Source: Smallanthus sonchifolius (lineage: Eukaryota > Streptophyta > Magnoliopsida > Asterales > Asteraceae). From it: DNA of 64,000 nucleotides. The notes under the pieces were generated by a model. That model was not told the DNA's origin, searched no databases, and saw only the letters and a list, made by a program, of their open reading frames with translations. Shown in pieces: positions 34,149-46,558 of this stretch. The stretch lies in the NCBI GenBank assembly GCA_023525975.1, contig CM042030.1, positions 23,864,350 through 23,928,349 on the forward strand, read 5' to 3'. How positions within the stretch are numbered: the first letter of the stretch is position 1; every line of letters starts with the position of its first letter. A program made the translations under genes and the position numbers.

Positions 34149-34336
34149 TTGCGTACTTATCAAGTACGCAAGAAGGATGTCCTACGTACTTATCAAGTAC
34201 GCATGAGGAAGATTCTGTGTACTTATCAAGTATGCAGGAGGAAGATCCTGCGTGCTTATCAAGTACGCAAGAAGAATGTTCTGCGCACTTGTCAAGTACG
34301 CATTAACCAGGCCCTGCGCACTTGCTAAGTGCGCAG
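34149..34336. repeat. Hairpin array, set 2, six units (E6)
   Basis: Units with loop ATC and arms such as TTGCGTACTT and AAGTACGCAA. The last unit is the CCTGCGCACTT / AAGTGCGCAGG version. Middle units have one or two arm mismatches. Confidence 0.92.
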
Positions 34337-34493
34337 GCATCAGGCTAGATAGTGAAGTCAGTATGATCGCCTAATTAAATATGATTAAACCGTTAGAGTC
34401 GGGATTGAGTCTGATGTGTATTTAACAACCTAATTCAGATCGTACGTAACATTTTTGGGCCTTTGTTTAGGACAACCAAGACTAGCTTATCAG

Positions 34494-34618
34494 GTGAGTT
34501 CTATGTGCCCCCTTCTATGTTATGTACAAATCATTTTAAATGTTTTGGGGTTGAACTGTATACACTAAGTGAATAAATGTTATGAATTCCAATGTGATCA
34601 TACGTGATATACAAATAA

Positions 34619-34657
<39 letters not shown>

Positions 34658-35390
34658 AATGAACTATGGACAAAGAATGAAACAAATGATTATAAAGAAT
34701 GAATGAAAGAATGACATAACATGAATGAATGAAATCTTGCTTTATATTATATATATATTGCATGTTATGAATGTATGTAAACGTTATGGACGCTTCGATG
34801 ACAACGGCTACTTCGGTAGACGGACGACCACGTGACTATTTTGCAACCGGGACAAAAACGTTCCTTCGCAAGCTAGGACGTATAAAAGGCACTCATGGAC
34901 GGTCGAAGCAAATGCCTTAACTCATGTAGAACGGTTGCATACATAATAGTCACGTGGGAAACGGATGCCCTAGGGCAGACGGACAAATGATGGACTACGA
35001 CGGTAGGACGGTTTAAGAGCGGACGGAAAAAGGTTGCCGGACGGATTTATGTTTCGACGGACGGTTTTCTAGAGCCGGACGGTTTATGAAAAGGGCTACG
35101 ACGGTAGTTCTCATTGCGTTGTCTTTGTGACATTCGTGACAAGTATGACGGGTTGATCACCCCTATGTGTATGGCCAATAAATGTTCTCCCCAAGTAAGA
35201 ATGTATATACATATGTATATTCTCAATATTAATGTTATGAGAGAACAATAAAGCAAAGAATATGAAAAGCACGAATGTTACGTATATTATATATACATAC
35301 ATATAATACTCATGATAAGATAAATGCTATGTATGATTGTCTTTAAACTAGAACTCACCAGCTTTAGCTGACCTTTAGTATACATTTCAG
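34494..35390 (+). other. Putative LTR intron in E6
   Basis: Donor CAG|GTGAGTTCTA at 34494; CTGAC at about 35368-35372; acceptor TACATTTCAG ending at 35390; about 900 nt. CTGAC lies about 18 nt before the acceptor, a normal branch distance. The TA run and GACGG-rich block lie inside. Confidence 0.55.
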
Positions 35391-35635
35391 GTAAAGAAAG
35401 GAAGGGTCGTGCGAAGGCGTGATGGTTACCCGGCAAGTGACTGACATCCCACTTTTGATTGTTAACTAAAAATGTTGTGTTTTTAATTGTTAAGACATCC
35501 GCTGTTATGTTATATATTTGAATGATGTTTGTTTTCGCTACTCTCGAATGTTTTAATTTAAGTTCAATTTTTATGACTATGTTTATGAGTAAATCCAACG
35601 AGTGAGGTTACCCAGGGAAAAGGGGCCTTACAAGC

Positions 35636-35647
35636 TGGTATCAGAGC
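35636..35647 (+). promoter_or_regulatory. E6 primer-binding site
   Basis: TGGTATCAGAGC, three bases after the LTR end. Confidence 0.93.
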
Positions 35648-35987
35648 AATAGTTTGAGAGATTCAGACATCCCTAAATGTCTGGACTCAAACTGATTATG
35701 GGACCAACGCACGGATGTCAGTATGGGTAACCAACGCCAACGCCAGCACGGTAAGTAAGTACTAAAGTTAATGCACTTGGATAAGAATAGATACATTAAC
35801 TTAGAACAAATAGATGTCAATGTCACAACCGATTTGAAGAGTTTTGAACCCGAAAAGAAATGTAAATTAGTAATCACAAACCGGTCACTGTAATTAAAAA
35901 TTTACCTTGCTCGTACTATTCTAAAACTATGATCTGAAGGAATGACATTGATGTATTCCCTTTATAACTATCAGAAAACTAGGAATT
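35648..35987 (+). other. E6 leader between PBS and gag
   Basis: About 340 bp non-coding, homologous to the E1 leader. No structure stands out. Confidence 0.65.
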
Positions 35988-37255
35988 ATGGCTGGTGGAG
36001 GAAGAACAGGACGCCGAGGCGATCGCACTGGCTGAGTCGGTAGACCTCCATTGAATCAAAGACATGAAGAGGAAGAGAGTGTGCACGCAGAACACACTGA
36101 GAGTGTGCACGAAACAGATGTGACCCTAACTGGGAACGACAATCAAGGGTCTCTACAGTTGGAACCCGAGGTCAGGGATGCTATTGCCCGTGAAGTTGTA
36201 CTCACTCTGAAGAAAGTATTGCCTGATCTACTATCCGAGGCACTAAAGAAAAGTAGAGAGGAGGATGAAGGAGACCATGAAGAGAAAGTGTATGACAGTG
36301 ATGGGGATGAAGTAAAGGTGGGATCAAGCAATCGTGGGTGTACTTACAAAGGTTTTAAGGATAGAGACCCACCCAAGTTCGATGGGAATAAGGATTCAGT
36401 GGCTACGTTCGAATGGATTGAGAGGATGAGCGTTGTAGTCAACATCATCGAGTGTCGACCGGACCAGGCTGTTAAGTATGTTGCCCATTCTTTCACCAAT
36501 GAGGCACTAAGTTGGTGGAGGAACATTCAGAGGACAAAGTCGCCAAACGCACTTGCCAGAATGACATGGGAAGATCTGAAGAAGCTGATAATCCAAAAGT
36601 TTTGTGCCCAGAATGAAATTGATCGAGTGGAAAATGAATTCCTAAACTTTAAGGCTGGCAGCAAGACGCACCGCCAGTATACTTTTAGGTTTAATGAACA
36701 AGCTCAACTGGTACCCCACCCGGTGGAGACAGAAGAACAAATGATTAAGTACTATGTAAAGGGCCTACCTCAAAGGGTCCGTGTTCATGTAAAAGCTAAT
36801 CTACCAGCGACCTTCGAGTCGGTAGTCAACCTGTCTGGAATCGTCTATGACGATTATGCTAACGAGGACACAGCTCCCGAAGCTCCAAAACGGAAATGGG
36901 AGAACTCGTTCAAAGGAAATGGAAAGGGAAACTACACCGCTGAGGCAAAGATGCCTAGGGCAGAAGGGTATGAAGTTTGTAAGAGATGCTCAAAGAAACA
37001 CCGAGGCGAATGTCTTGTTGGCTCAACCATGTGTTATAAGTGCGGGAGGCCGGGGCACTACTCTCGAGATTGTTTGAAGGACGTCAAGTGCCAAAGTTGT
37101 GGAAGATATGGACACCAGACTAGGGATTATAGGAAAACTAGACAATCCGGTTCGGGAAAGGAAAATGAAGCTGAAAAGGAACAACCGAAGGCGAGGACTC
37201 GAGCCTACGCCTTGACTGAAGAGGAAGCAAGGGGAAACCCTGATGTTGTGTCAGG
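35988..37255 (+). pseudogene. E6 gag
   Basis: ATG at 35988 gives MAGGGRTGRRGDRTG, then a CGA-to-TGA stop at codon 16 (about 36033). The same frame then stays open. Acidic segment (HEEEESVHAEHTESVHE), capsid-like domain (TYKGFKDRDPP, EALSWWRNIQ, LKKLIIQKF), a Cys/His motif VCKRCSKKHRGEC, then zinc knuckle CYKCGRPGHYSRDC and a second, CQSCGRYGHQTRDY, whose last Cys has become Tyr. Confidence 0.92.
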
Positions 37256-38705
37256 TACGTTCCTAGTTAATGATGAACATGCTGCTATTTTATTTGACTC
37301 TGGTGCTAGTAAAATCTTTATATCCAATGCATTTAGTCGTAAACTAGATTGCACTATCAACGCCATAGTAAAGGCCTTTAGCGTACAAACTGTCGTTGGT
37401 AAAAATTCGGCAGTATTCCAAGTAACAGAGGATTGCATAATAGAAATAGAGGGCCATAAGTTTCCTTCTAGATTATTCCTTCTCACCTTAGGAGGATTCG
37501 ATATAATATTGGGTATGGATTGGCTAGCTGCCAGCGAAGCTCAAATCATATGTAAACGTAAGAGGATACACCTCAAAGCTCCAAGCGGCAATCCGATTAC
37601 GGTTTATGGGGATTGGAATTGCACGATGTCGAACGTCATCTCGATGATCAAGGCCGAACGTTACATGAGGCGCGGTTGCGAAGCTTATCTGGCGTATGTT
37701 ATTGACGATAGAATGAAAACGAAAGAACTCAAGAATGTACCCGTGGTGTGCAACTTTCCGGAAGTATTCCCTGAGGATCTACCTGGGTTGCCACCCGATT
37801 GGGAAATAGAATTTCAGATTGACTTACTACCAAGAGCTGAGCCCGTTGCCAAAGCCCCCTACCGATTGGCTCATTCAGAAATGAAAGAATTGATGTCTCA
37901 ACTAGAGGAATTAACAGAAAAAGGATTTATCAGACCGAGCATTTCACCATGGGGCGCTCCAGTACTATTTGTAAAGAAGAAGGACGGTAGCATGCGCATG
38001 TGCATTGACTACCGCGAATTGAACAAGAGGACAGTAAAGAAAAAATACCCCCTGCCTAGAATAGACGACCTTTTTGATCAACTACAAGGTGCGAGTTGGT
38101 TCTCAAAGATCGATCTTAGGTCGGGTTACCATCAGTTGAAAGTAAGAGAAGAAGATGTACCAAAGACCGCGTTTCGCACGCGTTATGGACATTATGAGTT
38201 TCTCGTGATGTCCTTTGGATTGACCAACGCACCAGCAGCGTTCATGGATTTGATGAATAGAGTATGTCGATCGATGTTGGATCGATCAGTGATAGTTTTT
38301 ATATACGACATACTGGTATATTCGAAAAGCGAGGGTGATCACCACTGTCACCTAAGAGAGGTTTTGGAGGTGCTAAAGCAGGAAGAGTTGTACGCAAAAT
38401 TCTCTAAATGCGCGTTCTGGATTAGGGAAGTCCAATTACTAGGTCATGTGATAAACCCAAACGGCATCATGGTAGATCCTGCAAAGATTGAGGCAGAAAA
38501 GGAATGGAACGTCCTGAAGACACCAACAGAGGTACGAAGTTTTCTGGGATTGGCAGGCTACTATCGAAGGTTCATTCAAGATTTCTCAAGAATAGCCTCG
38601 CCACTAACTAAACTGACACCGAAGGAAGTAAAATATGAATGGGGTCCAACCCAAAACAACGCGTTTGAGGAACTTAAGACACGATTAACCCAAGCTCAGT
38701 CTTAA
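37255..38705 (+). pseudogene. E6 protease and reverse transcriptase
   Basis: In frame with gag. Protease motif ILFDSGASKIFIS near 37285-37325 and GGFDIILGMDWL near 37490-37525; RT from about 37800 with YRELNKRTVKKKYPLPRIDD and SKIDLRSGYHQ. The catalytic motif reads FIYD instead of FIDD (codon TAC at 38304-38306), so RT should be inactive. The connection region FLGLAGYYRRFIQDFS follows. A one-base deletion near 38697 ends the frame at 38705. Confidence 0.93.
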
Positions 38706-39676
38706 CACTACCTGAGGGAAATGAAGACTTGGTAGTCTACTCTGACGCTTCGGGTCAGGGTTTAGGTTGCGTACTTATGGAACGAGGAAAGGTAATTGCT
38801 TACGCCTCGCGAAAACTAAATATTCATGAGGTTAACTACCCAACTAACGATCTAGAGTTGCCGAAAGTAGTTTTCACGTTGAAAATATGGAGGCACTATC
38901 TGTATGGAATTAAATGCACCATTTACTCCGATCACAAAAGCCTGAAGTACTTTTTCGAACAAAAGGAATTAAACATGAGACAAAGGAGGTGGTTAGAGCT
39001 ACTGAAGGAGTATGATTGTGAGATATTGTACCATCCTGGCAAGGCAAACGTAGTGGCTGACGCTTTAAGCAGAAAGGAAGAATCGGAACCTATTCGAATC
39101 AAAGCGTGTCAGCTGATTATAACGCCTGATTTGATGAGTGAAATATCAAAGGAACAAGATGAAGCACTATTAGAAAGAAATATTAAACGGGAAAGAATAG
39201 TAGGACAATAAGGAAATTTGGATGCAAATGCATACGGTGTATGAACTAGGTTTGGCCGGATGTGGATACCTAAGATTGGCGAGCTTAGAGGCAAAATACT
39301 CGATGAGGCCTATAAGTCTTGCTATTCTATCCACCCTGGGACAAACAAAATGTATCAAGACTTGAAGAAAGAGTACTGGTCGCCGGGCATGAAGAATGAT
39401 GTGACTGAGTACGTGAACAAGTGCCTAACGTCTTCTCTAGCTAAGGCCGAGCACCAGAAACCATGTGGTAAAATGCAACCTTTACCAATACCGGAATGGA
39501 AGTGGGAGGAGATCACGATGGACTTCATTACCAAGCTACCGCGAACAGCTAAAGGCAATGATACCATTTGGGTGATCGTTGACCGCTTGACGAAAAGTGC
39601 TCACTTCTTGCCAATACATGAGACGTCTTCGTCTGAAAAGCTAGCAGAAATATTTATCAAGGAAATTAGCAAATAA
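38699..39676 (+). pseudogene. E6 RNase H and partial integrase
   Basis: RNase H: VVYSDASGQGLGC, NDLELPKVVF, SDHKSLKYFF and VVADALSR (38729-39075). Integrase: stops at 39209-39211 and about 39242. The zinc region is damaged: first His is Tyr (YKSCYSIHPG) and the second Cys of CLTC is Ser. The core DRLTKSAHFLP is present, but the sequence breaks off after FIKEI. The final codons to 39676 (SK plus stop) derive from the junction. Confidence 0.9.
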
Positions 39677-39743
39677 CGCATCGGAAAATACTTCAATAAA
39701 ACATAATCAAGTTCTATTACATAACGCAGCGGAAAATACTTGA
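39677..39743. other. Scrambled filler at the E6/E7 junction
   Basis: About 70 bp made of short pieces of the adjacent alpha LTR in altered order: AACGCA-CGGAAAATACTTC occurs twice, with TTCTATTACATAACGC between, before the LTR proper begins at TTGGATTTACTC. The first 29 or so bases of the LTR end are missing. Confidence 0.8.
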
Positions 39744-40245
39744 TTGGATTTACTCATTCACAAACAGTTCTTAAACTTGATTATCAAATAACGCAGCGGA
39801 AAGTACTTCAATAAAACATAATCATTACATTGTTTAACAATGGAAGCGTAACATATTCTATTACATAAACATATCATAAACTAATCATAACGGGATGCCA
39901 GTCTTCATGATCCACCGGGTAACTCTTCTCGCTTGCCAAGCATCATCGTCCATCATCCATACCTGCCTTAACCTGAATGTGCATACTAAAAAGTCAGCTA
40001 CGCTGGGGAGTTCTAGTTTTCATTCGATTTAAGAAATGGTTCATCATTCAAAACATTCATTAGGGTTTAACTTCACGTATAAGAAAACATGGCCTTTCAT
40101 TCATCATTGAAAAACCTTCAAACATTTTTCCTCGTCATAAACACATTGAACGGATCATTTGTTTAAACATTTAACATTCATTTAAGTCATACATTACTAT
40201 CTACAATCTGTATCTTTCTTTAAGCGTCTCTGTGTCCCCGAAGGA

Positions 40246-40500
40246 ACCTTTGATGTTGTGGGTAACAGCTACGTATCGCCGTCATTGCCACAACCATTCA
40301 ATACGTGGGGTCAACCGTTACGAATCGCCGTCGTGGCCCAACACGCATCTTTCCTTTGGGAATCAACCGTTACGTATCGCCGTCATTGATTTCCCAATTC
40401 AATACGTGGGGTCAATCGTTACATATCGCCGTCATTGCCCAACACGCATCTTTCCTTTGGGAATCAACCGTTACGTATCGCCGTCATTGATTTCCCATTA
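40246..40500. repeat. Tandem repeat around ACCGTTACGTATCGCCGTC (E7)
   Basis: About five units of 45-60 bp ending in CGCCGTCATTG or CGCCGTCGTGG, with alternating spacers (CCCAACACGCATC and ATTTCCCAATTC). Also in E8 at about 44862-45116 and 61923-62177; the inverted LTR in E4 has only about two related units. Open frames across it are by-products. Confidence 0.9.
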
Positions 40501-41146
40501 CCTCTTTCCCTTAGGTTGATCGTCATCACCCGAGTAACCGTCGTTACCCCCTTACCAGTTGTACAACATCAAACCATTGGTAGGCCACCAAGACACTGCC
40601 CCTGTTGCTCTTATGGCAACTATGGCTCACTGTCCATAATCTACCACAAGGCTGGGAATCTCATTCCCAGACTTCATTCGTCAATTCCATTCATTCGACA
40701 GATTAGATTTGTAATGACTTCTTTAAAACCTTTGCCCTTTTTCCTTTCTTTTCATAAAACCCTTCATTCATTTTCAAAACCCTTTACCTTTAGTTTAAAC
40801 CATTTCTTTATAAACATTTCATTCGTAAACATTCCGTTCATAACTCTCTTTCCATAAACCGTTCATTCCAATCATTTCATTTCATAAACTTAGTTTCATA
40901 AGCATCATTTATAAACATAGTTTCATAAACATCGTTTCGTAAAACATCATTTCATATGCATGCACACCAGCCCAAAAACATTATATAAAGCATTTAAAAG
41001 AGGGCTTCTAGAACTCACCCGATAAGCTTTTTCTGAAATACTCTTAGCTGGCTACTGAGCGTCACTAATGTCACTCACGATCTGTTATAATAAAGCCATA
41101 CTTGTAAGGTAGTGCTCCTAGATGACACTATACATCCCTATGCTTA

Positions 41147-41395
41147 AACCTAGTAGTTTCGATGGATTTGCTTATATCAAAACTTGATAGTTTTGATAGG
41201 TTGTTTATGGCGAAACTTGGTAGTTTCGATAAGTAACTTAGGTGTGATAACTTCGGATCGTGGGCTCATATCGAAACTATGGTAGTTTCGATGGGTATGC
41301 ATATATCGAAACTGAGTAGTTTCGATGGGTCTGCGCATATCGAAACTAGGTAGTTTCGATGGGTCTGCACATATCCAAAACTAGGTAGTTTCGAT
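41147..41395. repeat. Hairpin array, set 1, seven units (E7)
   Basis: Arms ATCGAAACTA and TAGTTTCGAT with loops of one to five bases, spacers TGGGTCTGCACAT-like. Several arms carry single mismatches. Confidence 0.92.
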
Positions 41396-41942
41396 GGGCC
41401 TACACAGATCGTCTTCCCAAAAATCTGAAGTTTTTGCATGCGAGTCTGATCGAGTCAGTATCTCAATTTTTCTTAGATCAAAACGTTCGGTTTTCATTCT
41501 AGATGCTATACCTAAGCTCATTTTCAAGTTCCATCCGCAAAATCGTTACCTTTTTAGCCAAAACCTCAAAATCCCAAAAACGAACAAAAACTCAGATTTA
41601 GGCAAGATCATTACCTGTATCGAGATTCTGATCCGGAGGTTCTTCTCACGAGCATAGCAGTAACGTGCTCCCTCAATTCCGGGATGATCCGTCAACTTTC
41701 TCTCTCTAGACCCGAGCTCTCCTTTCTCTCTCTAGAAGTTGCGTGAGTGGGGAATGAGCAGAGAAGAGGGCTGCCCTGCCTCTTATATACTTGGGCTTCC
41801 CTCGGCCCATTGAAGCCGAGCCCAAGCCCGTCCCCTTTTATTTAAATATTCCGACTAAATCACCGGTCTCGCTATATTTATTCGTTTTATTATTTTTTGG
41901 GATGTTACAAGTCTACCCCCCTTACAATAGGTTTCGTCCCCG

Positions 41943-44340
41943 AAACCTGTCATAAGTCAAATAGTTGAGGGTACGACTCCCTCATTTCTGTCTCCGTTTT
42001 CCAAGTGGCTTCCGATCCCTTTCGATGTTTCCATTGGACTTTAACCAATTGGATAACTTTATTACGTAAACGACTCTCCTTTCGATCTAGGATGGCCACG
42101 GGTTCTTCGATGTAGTTAAGGCTATTGTCTACCTCGATGTCAGTAAGTGGTACGTGAGCCGATTCATCCGCAAAACACTTTCGCAAGTGTGATACACGGA
42201 AGGTAGGATGAATTCCACTTAACTCATCAGGCAACTCTAACCGATAAGCGACTTCACCAACCCGTGCCATTATCCTGAACGGCCGAAAAACCTCGGACTT
42301 AACTTTCCTCTCTTCCTGAATCGTATGATTCCCTTCCAGGGTGACACTTTCAACATTACTCTGTCCCCAATATCAAACTCAATAGGCCTTCGCCGTTTGT
42401 CCGCGTAGGATTTTTGACGATCTTGTGCGGCCTTCATTCGTGCTTTGACTTGATCAAATATTTCCGATGTTTCCCTTATTACTTCCAGACTCCCTAATTC
42501 CTTCTGTCCAATCTCGCCCCAACAAACCGGGGTTCTACATCTTCTCCCATACTACATTTCGTAAGGCGGCATGCCTATCGTCGTGTGATAACTATTGTTG
42601 TAGGAGAATTCGGCTAATGGCAGATGACTGTCCCAACTGCCGCCAAAATCGATAATACAAGCACGAAGCATATCCTCCAACGTCTGAATGGTCCTTTCGG
42701 ACTGACCATCCGTTTGCGGGTGGTATGTCGTACTGATATTAAGTCTCGTGCGCATCGCCTCGTGAAATCTTTTCCAGAACCTCGATGTGAATCGTGTGTC
42801 CCGGTCGGATACTATCGTCAAAGGCATCCCATGTCGTGCTACTACTTCGTTAATAAATACTTCCGCTAACCTTTCCGACGAGAACGTCTCTAGAATAGGT
42901 AGGAAATGAGCACTCTTTGTTAATCGGTCCACAATTACCCAGATGGTGTCATGACCTTTAGCTGTGCGAGGTAGCTTGGTTATGAAGTCCATGGTAATGT
43001 GTTCCCACTTCCATTCTGGTATATCAAGTGGTTGAATCTTTCCATATGGTTTCTGGTGCTCGGCCTTTACTTGTGAGCAAGTCAAGCACTTGCTTACATA
43101 CTTTGTCACTTCATATTTCATTCCAGGCCACCAGTATTCCTTCCTCAGATCTTGGTACATTTTATTGGTACCGGGATGGATAGAGTAACGGGACTTATGA
43201 GCCTCATCCAAGATTTTGGTTCTAAGCTCGCCACCTATAGGTATCCATACCCGTCCAAAACGTGTCCTAACACCAGGGGTGTTATATTCCAACTTGTCCC
43301 GTTGGCCAACCATCCTTTCCTTCTTTATGTTTCCCTCTTTAAGTGCCTCATCTTGAGCCTTTTCAATTTCTCTCATCACATCCGATGTTACCACCAACTG
43401 GCAAGCTTTCACTCTAATAGGAGTAGGCACATCCTTTCGGCTTAGGGCGTCAGCCACCACGTTTGCCCTTCCAGGGTGGTATATTATTTCACAGTCATAG
43501 TCTTTTAATAGTTCTAACCATCGCCTCTACCTCATATTAAGTTCCTTCTGTTCGAAGAAGTACTTCAAACTTTTATGGTCGGAGTAAATAGTGAACTTCA
43601 CCCCATAAAGGTAGTGCCTCCAGATTTTCAATGCGAATACGACAGCAGCAAGTTCCAAATCGTGAGTCGGATAATTAGCTTCGTGAATCTTCAACTGCCG
43701 CAACGCATATGTGATCACTCTCCCGCGTTGCATCAACACGCATCCCAATCCCTGACCCGAAGCGTCAGAGTATACCACTAGGTCTTCATTGCCCTCGGGA
43801 AGGGCCAAGACTGGGGCTTGGGTTAGCTTCTCCTTCAATTCCTTAAACGCCACATCTTGGGTCGAACCCCATTCATACTTTACCTCCTTCCGAGTCAACT
43901 TTGTCAACGGCGAAGCTATTTTCGAGAAGTCCTGGATGAATCTCCGATAGTAGCCTGCCAATCCCAAGAAACTGCGGATTTCAGTTGGCGTCTTGGGAAC
44001 ATTCCATTCCCTTACAGTCATTATCTTTGCGGGGTCAACCATAATGTCGTTCGGGTTGATGACGTGACCTAGGAATTGGACTTCCGTAAGCCAGAACGCA
44101 CATTTGGAGAACTTAGCATACAAGTTTTCCTTCTTCAGAGCTTCCAATACCTCCTTCAAGTGACACGCGTGATCACCCTCATTCTTGGAGTAAATGAGGA
44201 TATCATCGATGAACACGATTACCGATCGATCCAGCATTGGTCGACAAACTCTATTCATCAAATCCATGAACGCTGCGGGGGCGTTCTCATTCCAAAAGAC
44301 ATCACGCGGAACTCGAAATGTCCATAACGTGTGCAAAATG
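41943..44340 (-). pseudogene. E7 RT, RNase H and integrase
   Basis: From right to left: RT from NAPAAFMDLMNRVC with intact FIDD near 44215, RNase H SDASGQGLGC to SDHKSLKYFF, a CAG-to-TAG stop near 43526, VADALSR, zinc region HKSRYSIHPG to CLTCSQVKAEH, and integrase core DRLTKSAHF, SDRDTRF and QSERTIQTLE (all catalytic residues seen, about 42945-42690). A TTG-to-TAG stop lies near 42552, a frameshift near 42285, and a tail with VQWKHRKGSEATW ends at 41950. RT is cut at 44340. Confidence 0.92.
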
Positions 44341-44366
44341 CAGCGAAAAATACTTCAATAACAGTT
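44341..44366. other. Filler at the E7/E8 junction
   Basis: After AAAATGCAG of the RT gene comes a short stretch (GAAAAATACTTCAATA plus ACAGTTC) copied from two places in the alpha LTR, then the LTR from CTTGTTGGATTTAC. About 28 bp of the LTR end are missing. Confidence 0.8.
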
Positions 44367-46525
44367 CTTGTTGGATTTACTCATTCACAAACAGTTCTTA
44401 AACTTGATTATCAAATAACGCAACGGAAAATACTTCAATAAAACATAATCATTACATTGTTTAACAATGGAAGCGTAACATATTCTATTACATAAACTAA
44501 TCATAACGGGATGCCAGTCTTCATGATCCACCGGGTAACTCTTCTCGCTTGCCAAGCATCACCGTCCATCATCCATACCTGTCTTAACCTGAATGTGCAT
44601 ACTAAAAAGTCAGCTACGCTGGTGAGTTCTAGTTTTCATTCGATTTAAGAAATGGTTCATCATTCAAAACATTCATTAGGGTTTAACTTCACGTATAAGA
44701 AAACATGGCCTTTCATTCATCATTGAAAAACCTTCAAACATTTTTCCTCGTAATAAACACATTGAACGGATCATTTGTTTAAACATTTAACATTCATTTA
44801 AGTCATACATTACTATCTACAATCTGTATCTTTCTTTAAGCGTCTCTGTGTCCCCGAAGGAACCTTTGATGTTGTGGGCAACCGCTACGTATCGCCGTCA
44901 TTGCCACAACCATTTAATACGTGGGGTCAACCGTTACGAATCGCCGTCGTGGCCCAACACGCATCTTTCCTTTGGGAATCAACCGTTACGTATCACCGTC
45001 ATTGATTTCCCAATTCAATACGTGGGGTCAATCATTACATATCGCCGTCATTGCCCAACACGCATCTTTCCTTTGGGAATCAACCGTTACGTATCGCCGT
45101 CATTGATTTCCCATTACCTCTTTCCCTTAGGTTGATCGTCATCACCCGAGTAACCGTCGTTACCCTCTTACCAGTTGTACAACATCAAACCATTGGCAGG
45201 CCACCAAGACACTGCCCCTGTTGCTCTTATGGCAACTATGGCTCACTGTCCATAATCTACCACAAGGCTGGGAATCTCATTCCCAGACTTCATTCGTCAA
45301 TTCCATTCATTCGACAGATTAGATTTGTAATGACTTCTTTAAAACCTTTGCCCTTTTTCCTTTCTTTTCGTAAAACCTTTCATTCATTTTCAAAACCCTT
45401 TACCTTTAGTTTAAACCATTTCTTTATAAACATTTCATTCGTAAACATTCCGTTCATAACTCTCTTTCCATAAACCGTTCATTCCAATCATTTCATTTCA
45501 TAAACATAGTTTCATAAGCATCATTTATAAACATAGTTTCATAAACATCGTTTCGTAAAACATCATTTCATATGCATGCACACCAGCCCAAAAACATTAT
45601 ATAAAGCATTTAAAAGAGGGCTTCTAGAACTCACCCGATAAGCTTTTTCTGAAATACTCTTAGCTGGCTACTGAGCGTCACTAATGTCACTCACGATCTG
45701 TTATAATAAAGCCATACTTGTAAGGTAGTGCTCCTAGATGACACTAGACATCCCTATGCTTAAACCTAGTAGTTTCGATGGATTTGCTTATATCGAAACT
45801 TGATAGTTTTGATAGGTTGTTTATGGCGAAACTTGGTAGTTTCGATAAGTAACTTAGGTATGATAACTTCGGATCGTGGGCTCATATCAAAACTATGGTA
45901 GTTTCGATGGGTATGCATATATCGAAACTGAGTAGTTTCGATGGGTCTGCGCATATCGAAACTAGGTAGTTTCGATGGGTCTGCACATATCCAAAACTAG
46001 GTAGTTTCGATGGGCCTGCACAGATCGTCTTCCCAAAAATCTGAAGTTTTTGCATGCGAGTCTGATCGAGTCAGTATCTCAATTTTTCTTAGATCAAAAC
46101 GTTCGGTTTTCATTCTAGATGCTATACCTAAGCTCATTTTCAAGTTCCATCCGCAAAATCGTTACCTTTTTAGCCAAAACCTCAAAATCCCAAAAACGAA
46201 CAAAAACTCAGATTTAGGCAAGATCATTACCTGTATCGAGATTCTGATCCGGAGGTTCTTCTCACGAGCTTAGCAGTAACGTGCTCCCTCAATTCCGGGA
46301 TGATCCGTCAACTTTCTCTCTCTAGACCCGAGCTCTCCTTTCTCTCTCTAGAAGTTGCGTGAGTGGGGAATGAGCAGAGAAGAGGGCTGCCCTGCCTCTT
46401 ATATACCTGGGCTTCCCTCGGCCCATTGAAGCCGAGCCCAAGCCCGTCCCCTTTTATTTAAATATTCTGACTAAATCACCGGTCTCGCTATATTTATTCG
46501 TTTTATTATTTTTTGGGATGTTACA
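44367..46525 (-). repeat. E8 3' LTR (alpha family)
   Basis: Aligns with the E7 LTR almost base for base, with an 11 bp shorter CATAAAC region near 44490. Contains the ACCGTTACG tandem repeat (about 44862-45116), a set 1 array with seven units (45763-46011), and a TATA-like box (minus TATATAAG near 46404). Polypurine tract at about 46526-46543. Confidence 0.9.
45763..46011. repeat. Hairpin array, set 1, seven units (E8 3' LTR)
   Basis: Same order of units as in E7, two fewer than in the E8 5' LTR. Confidence 0.92.
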
Positions 46526-46558
46526 AGTCTACCCCCCTTACAATAGGTTTCGTCCCCG

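Larger units (their letters stand above)
33648..35632 (+). repeat. E6 5' LTR (beta family)
   Basis: 1985 bp, TGTAACATCCC to AGGGGCCTTACA. Holds a TATA box (33767-33773), set 2 hairpin array (34149-34336), putative intron (34494-35390), a TA microsatellite (about 34629-34655) and a GACGG-rich tandem block (about 34797-35085). Homologous to the E2 3' LTR in reverse orientation. Confidence 0.93.
33648..39676 (+). mobile_element. E6: Ty3/gypsy element (beta family), 3' truncated
   Basis: A plus-strand element with complete 5' LTR (33648-35632), exact PBS, gag, protease, RT, RNase H and the first part of integrase. It is cut after FIKEI at about 39673, where scrambled alpha-LTR sequence begins. 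The rest of integrase and the 3' LTR are missing from the window. The 884-codon frame is among the best preserved here. Confidence 0.92.
39744..41909 (-). repeat. E7 3' LTR (alpha family)
   Basis: About 2.17 kb, ending GATGTTACA at 41909, with the left tip lost. Contains a tandem repeat with the core ACCGTTACGTATCGCCGTC (about 40246-40500), intron-like signals and a set 1 hairpin array (41147-41395). The polypurine tract (minus AAGGGGGGTAGACT) lies at about 41910-41927. Confidence 0.9.
39677..44340 (-). mobile_element. E7: 3' part of an alpha element (LTR plus pol half)
   Basis: Minus-strand segment: junction filler (39677-39743), LTR (39744-41909), then integrase, RNase H and most of RT, ending at 44340 inside the RT gene. 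It lacks gag, protease and a 5' LTR. Nearly the same segment, offset by about 4616 bp, forms the left part of E8, so E7 and E8 look like a tandem duplication. Confidence 0.88.

Noticed and set aside
40232..40857. Frames of 95-140 codons with repeated NRYVSPSLI / RIAVIDFP peptides (also 44848-45473, 61909-62453)
   Set aside because: They span the ACCGTTACG tandem repeat in alpha LTRs and read against the element's own direction.
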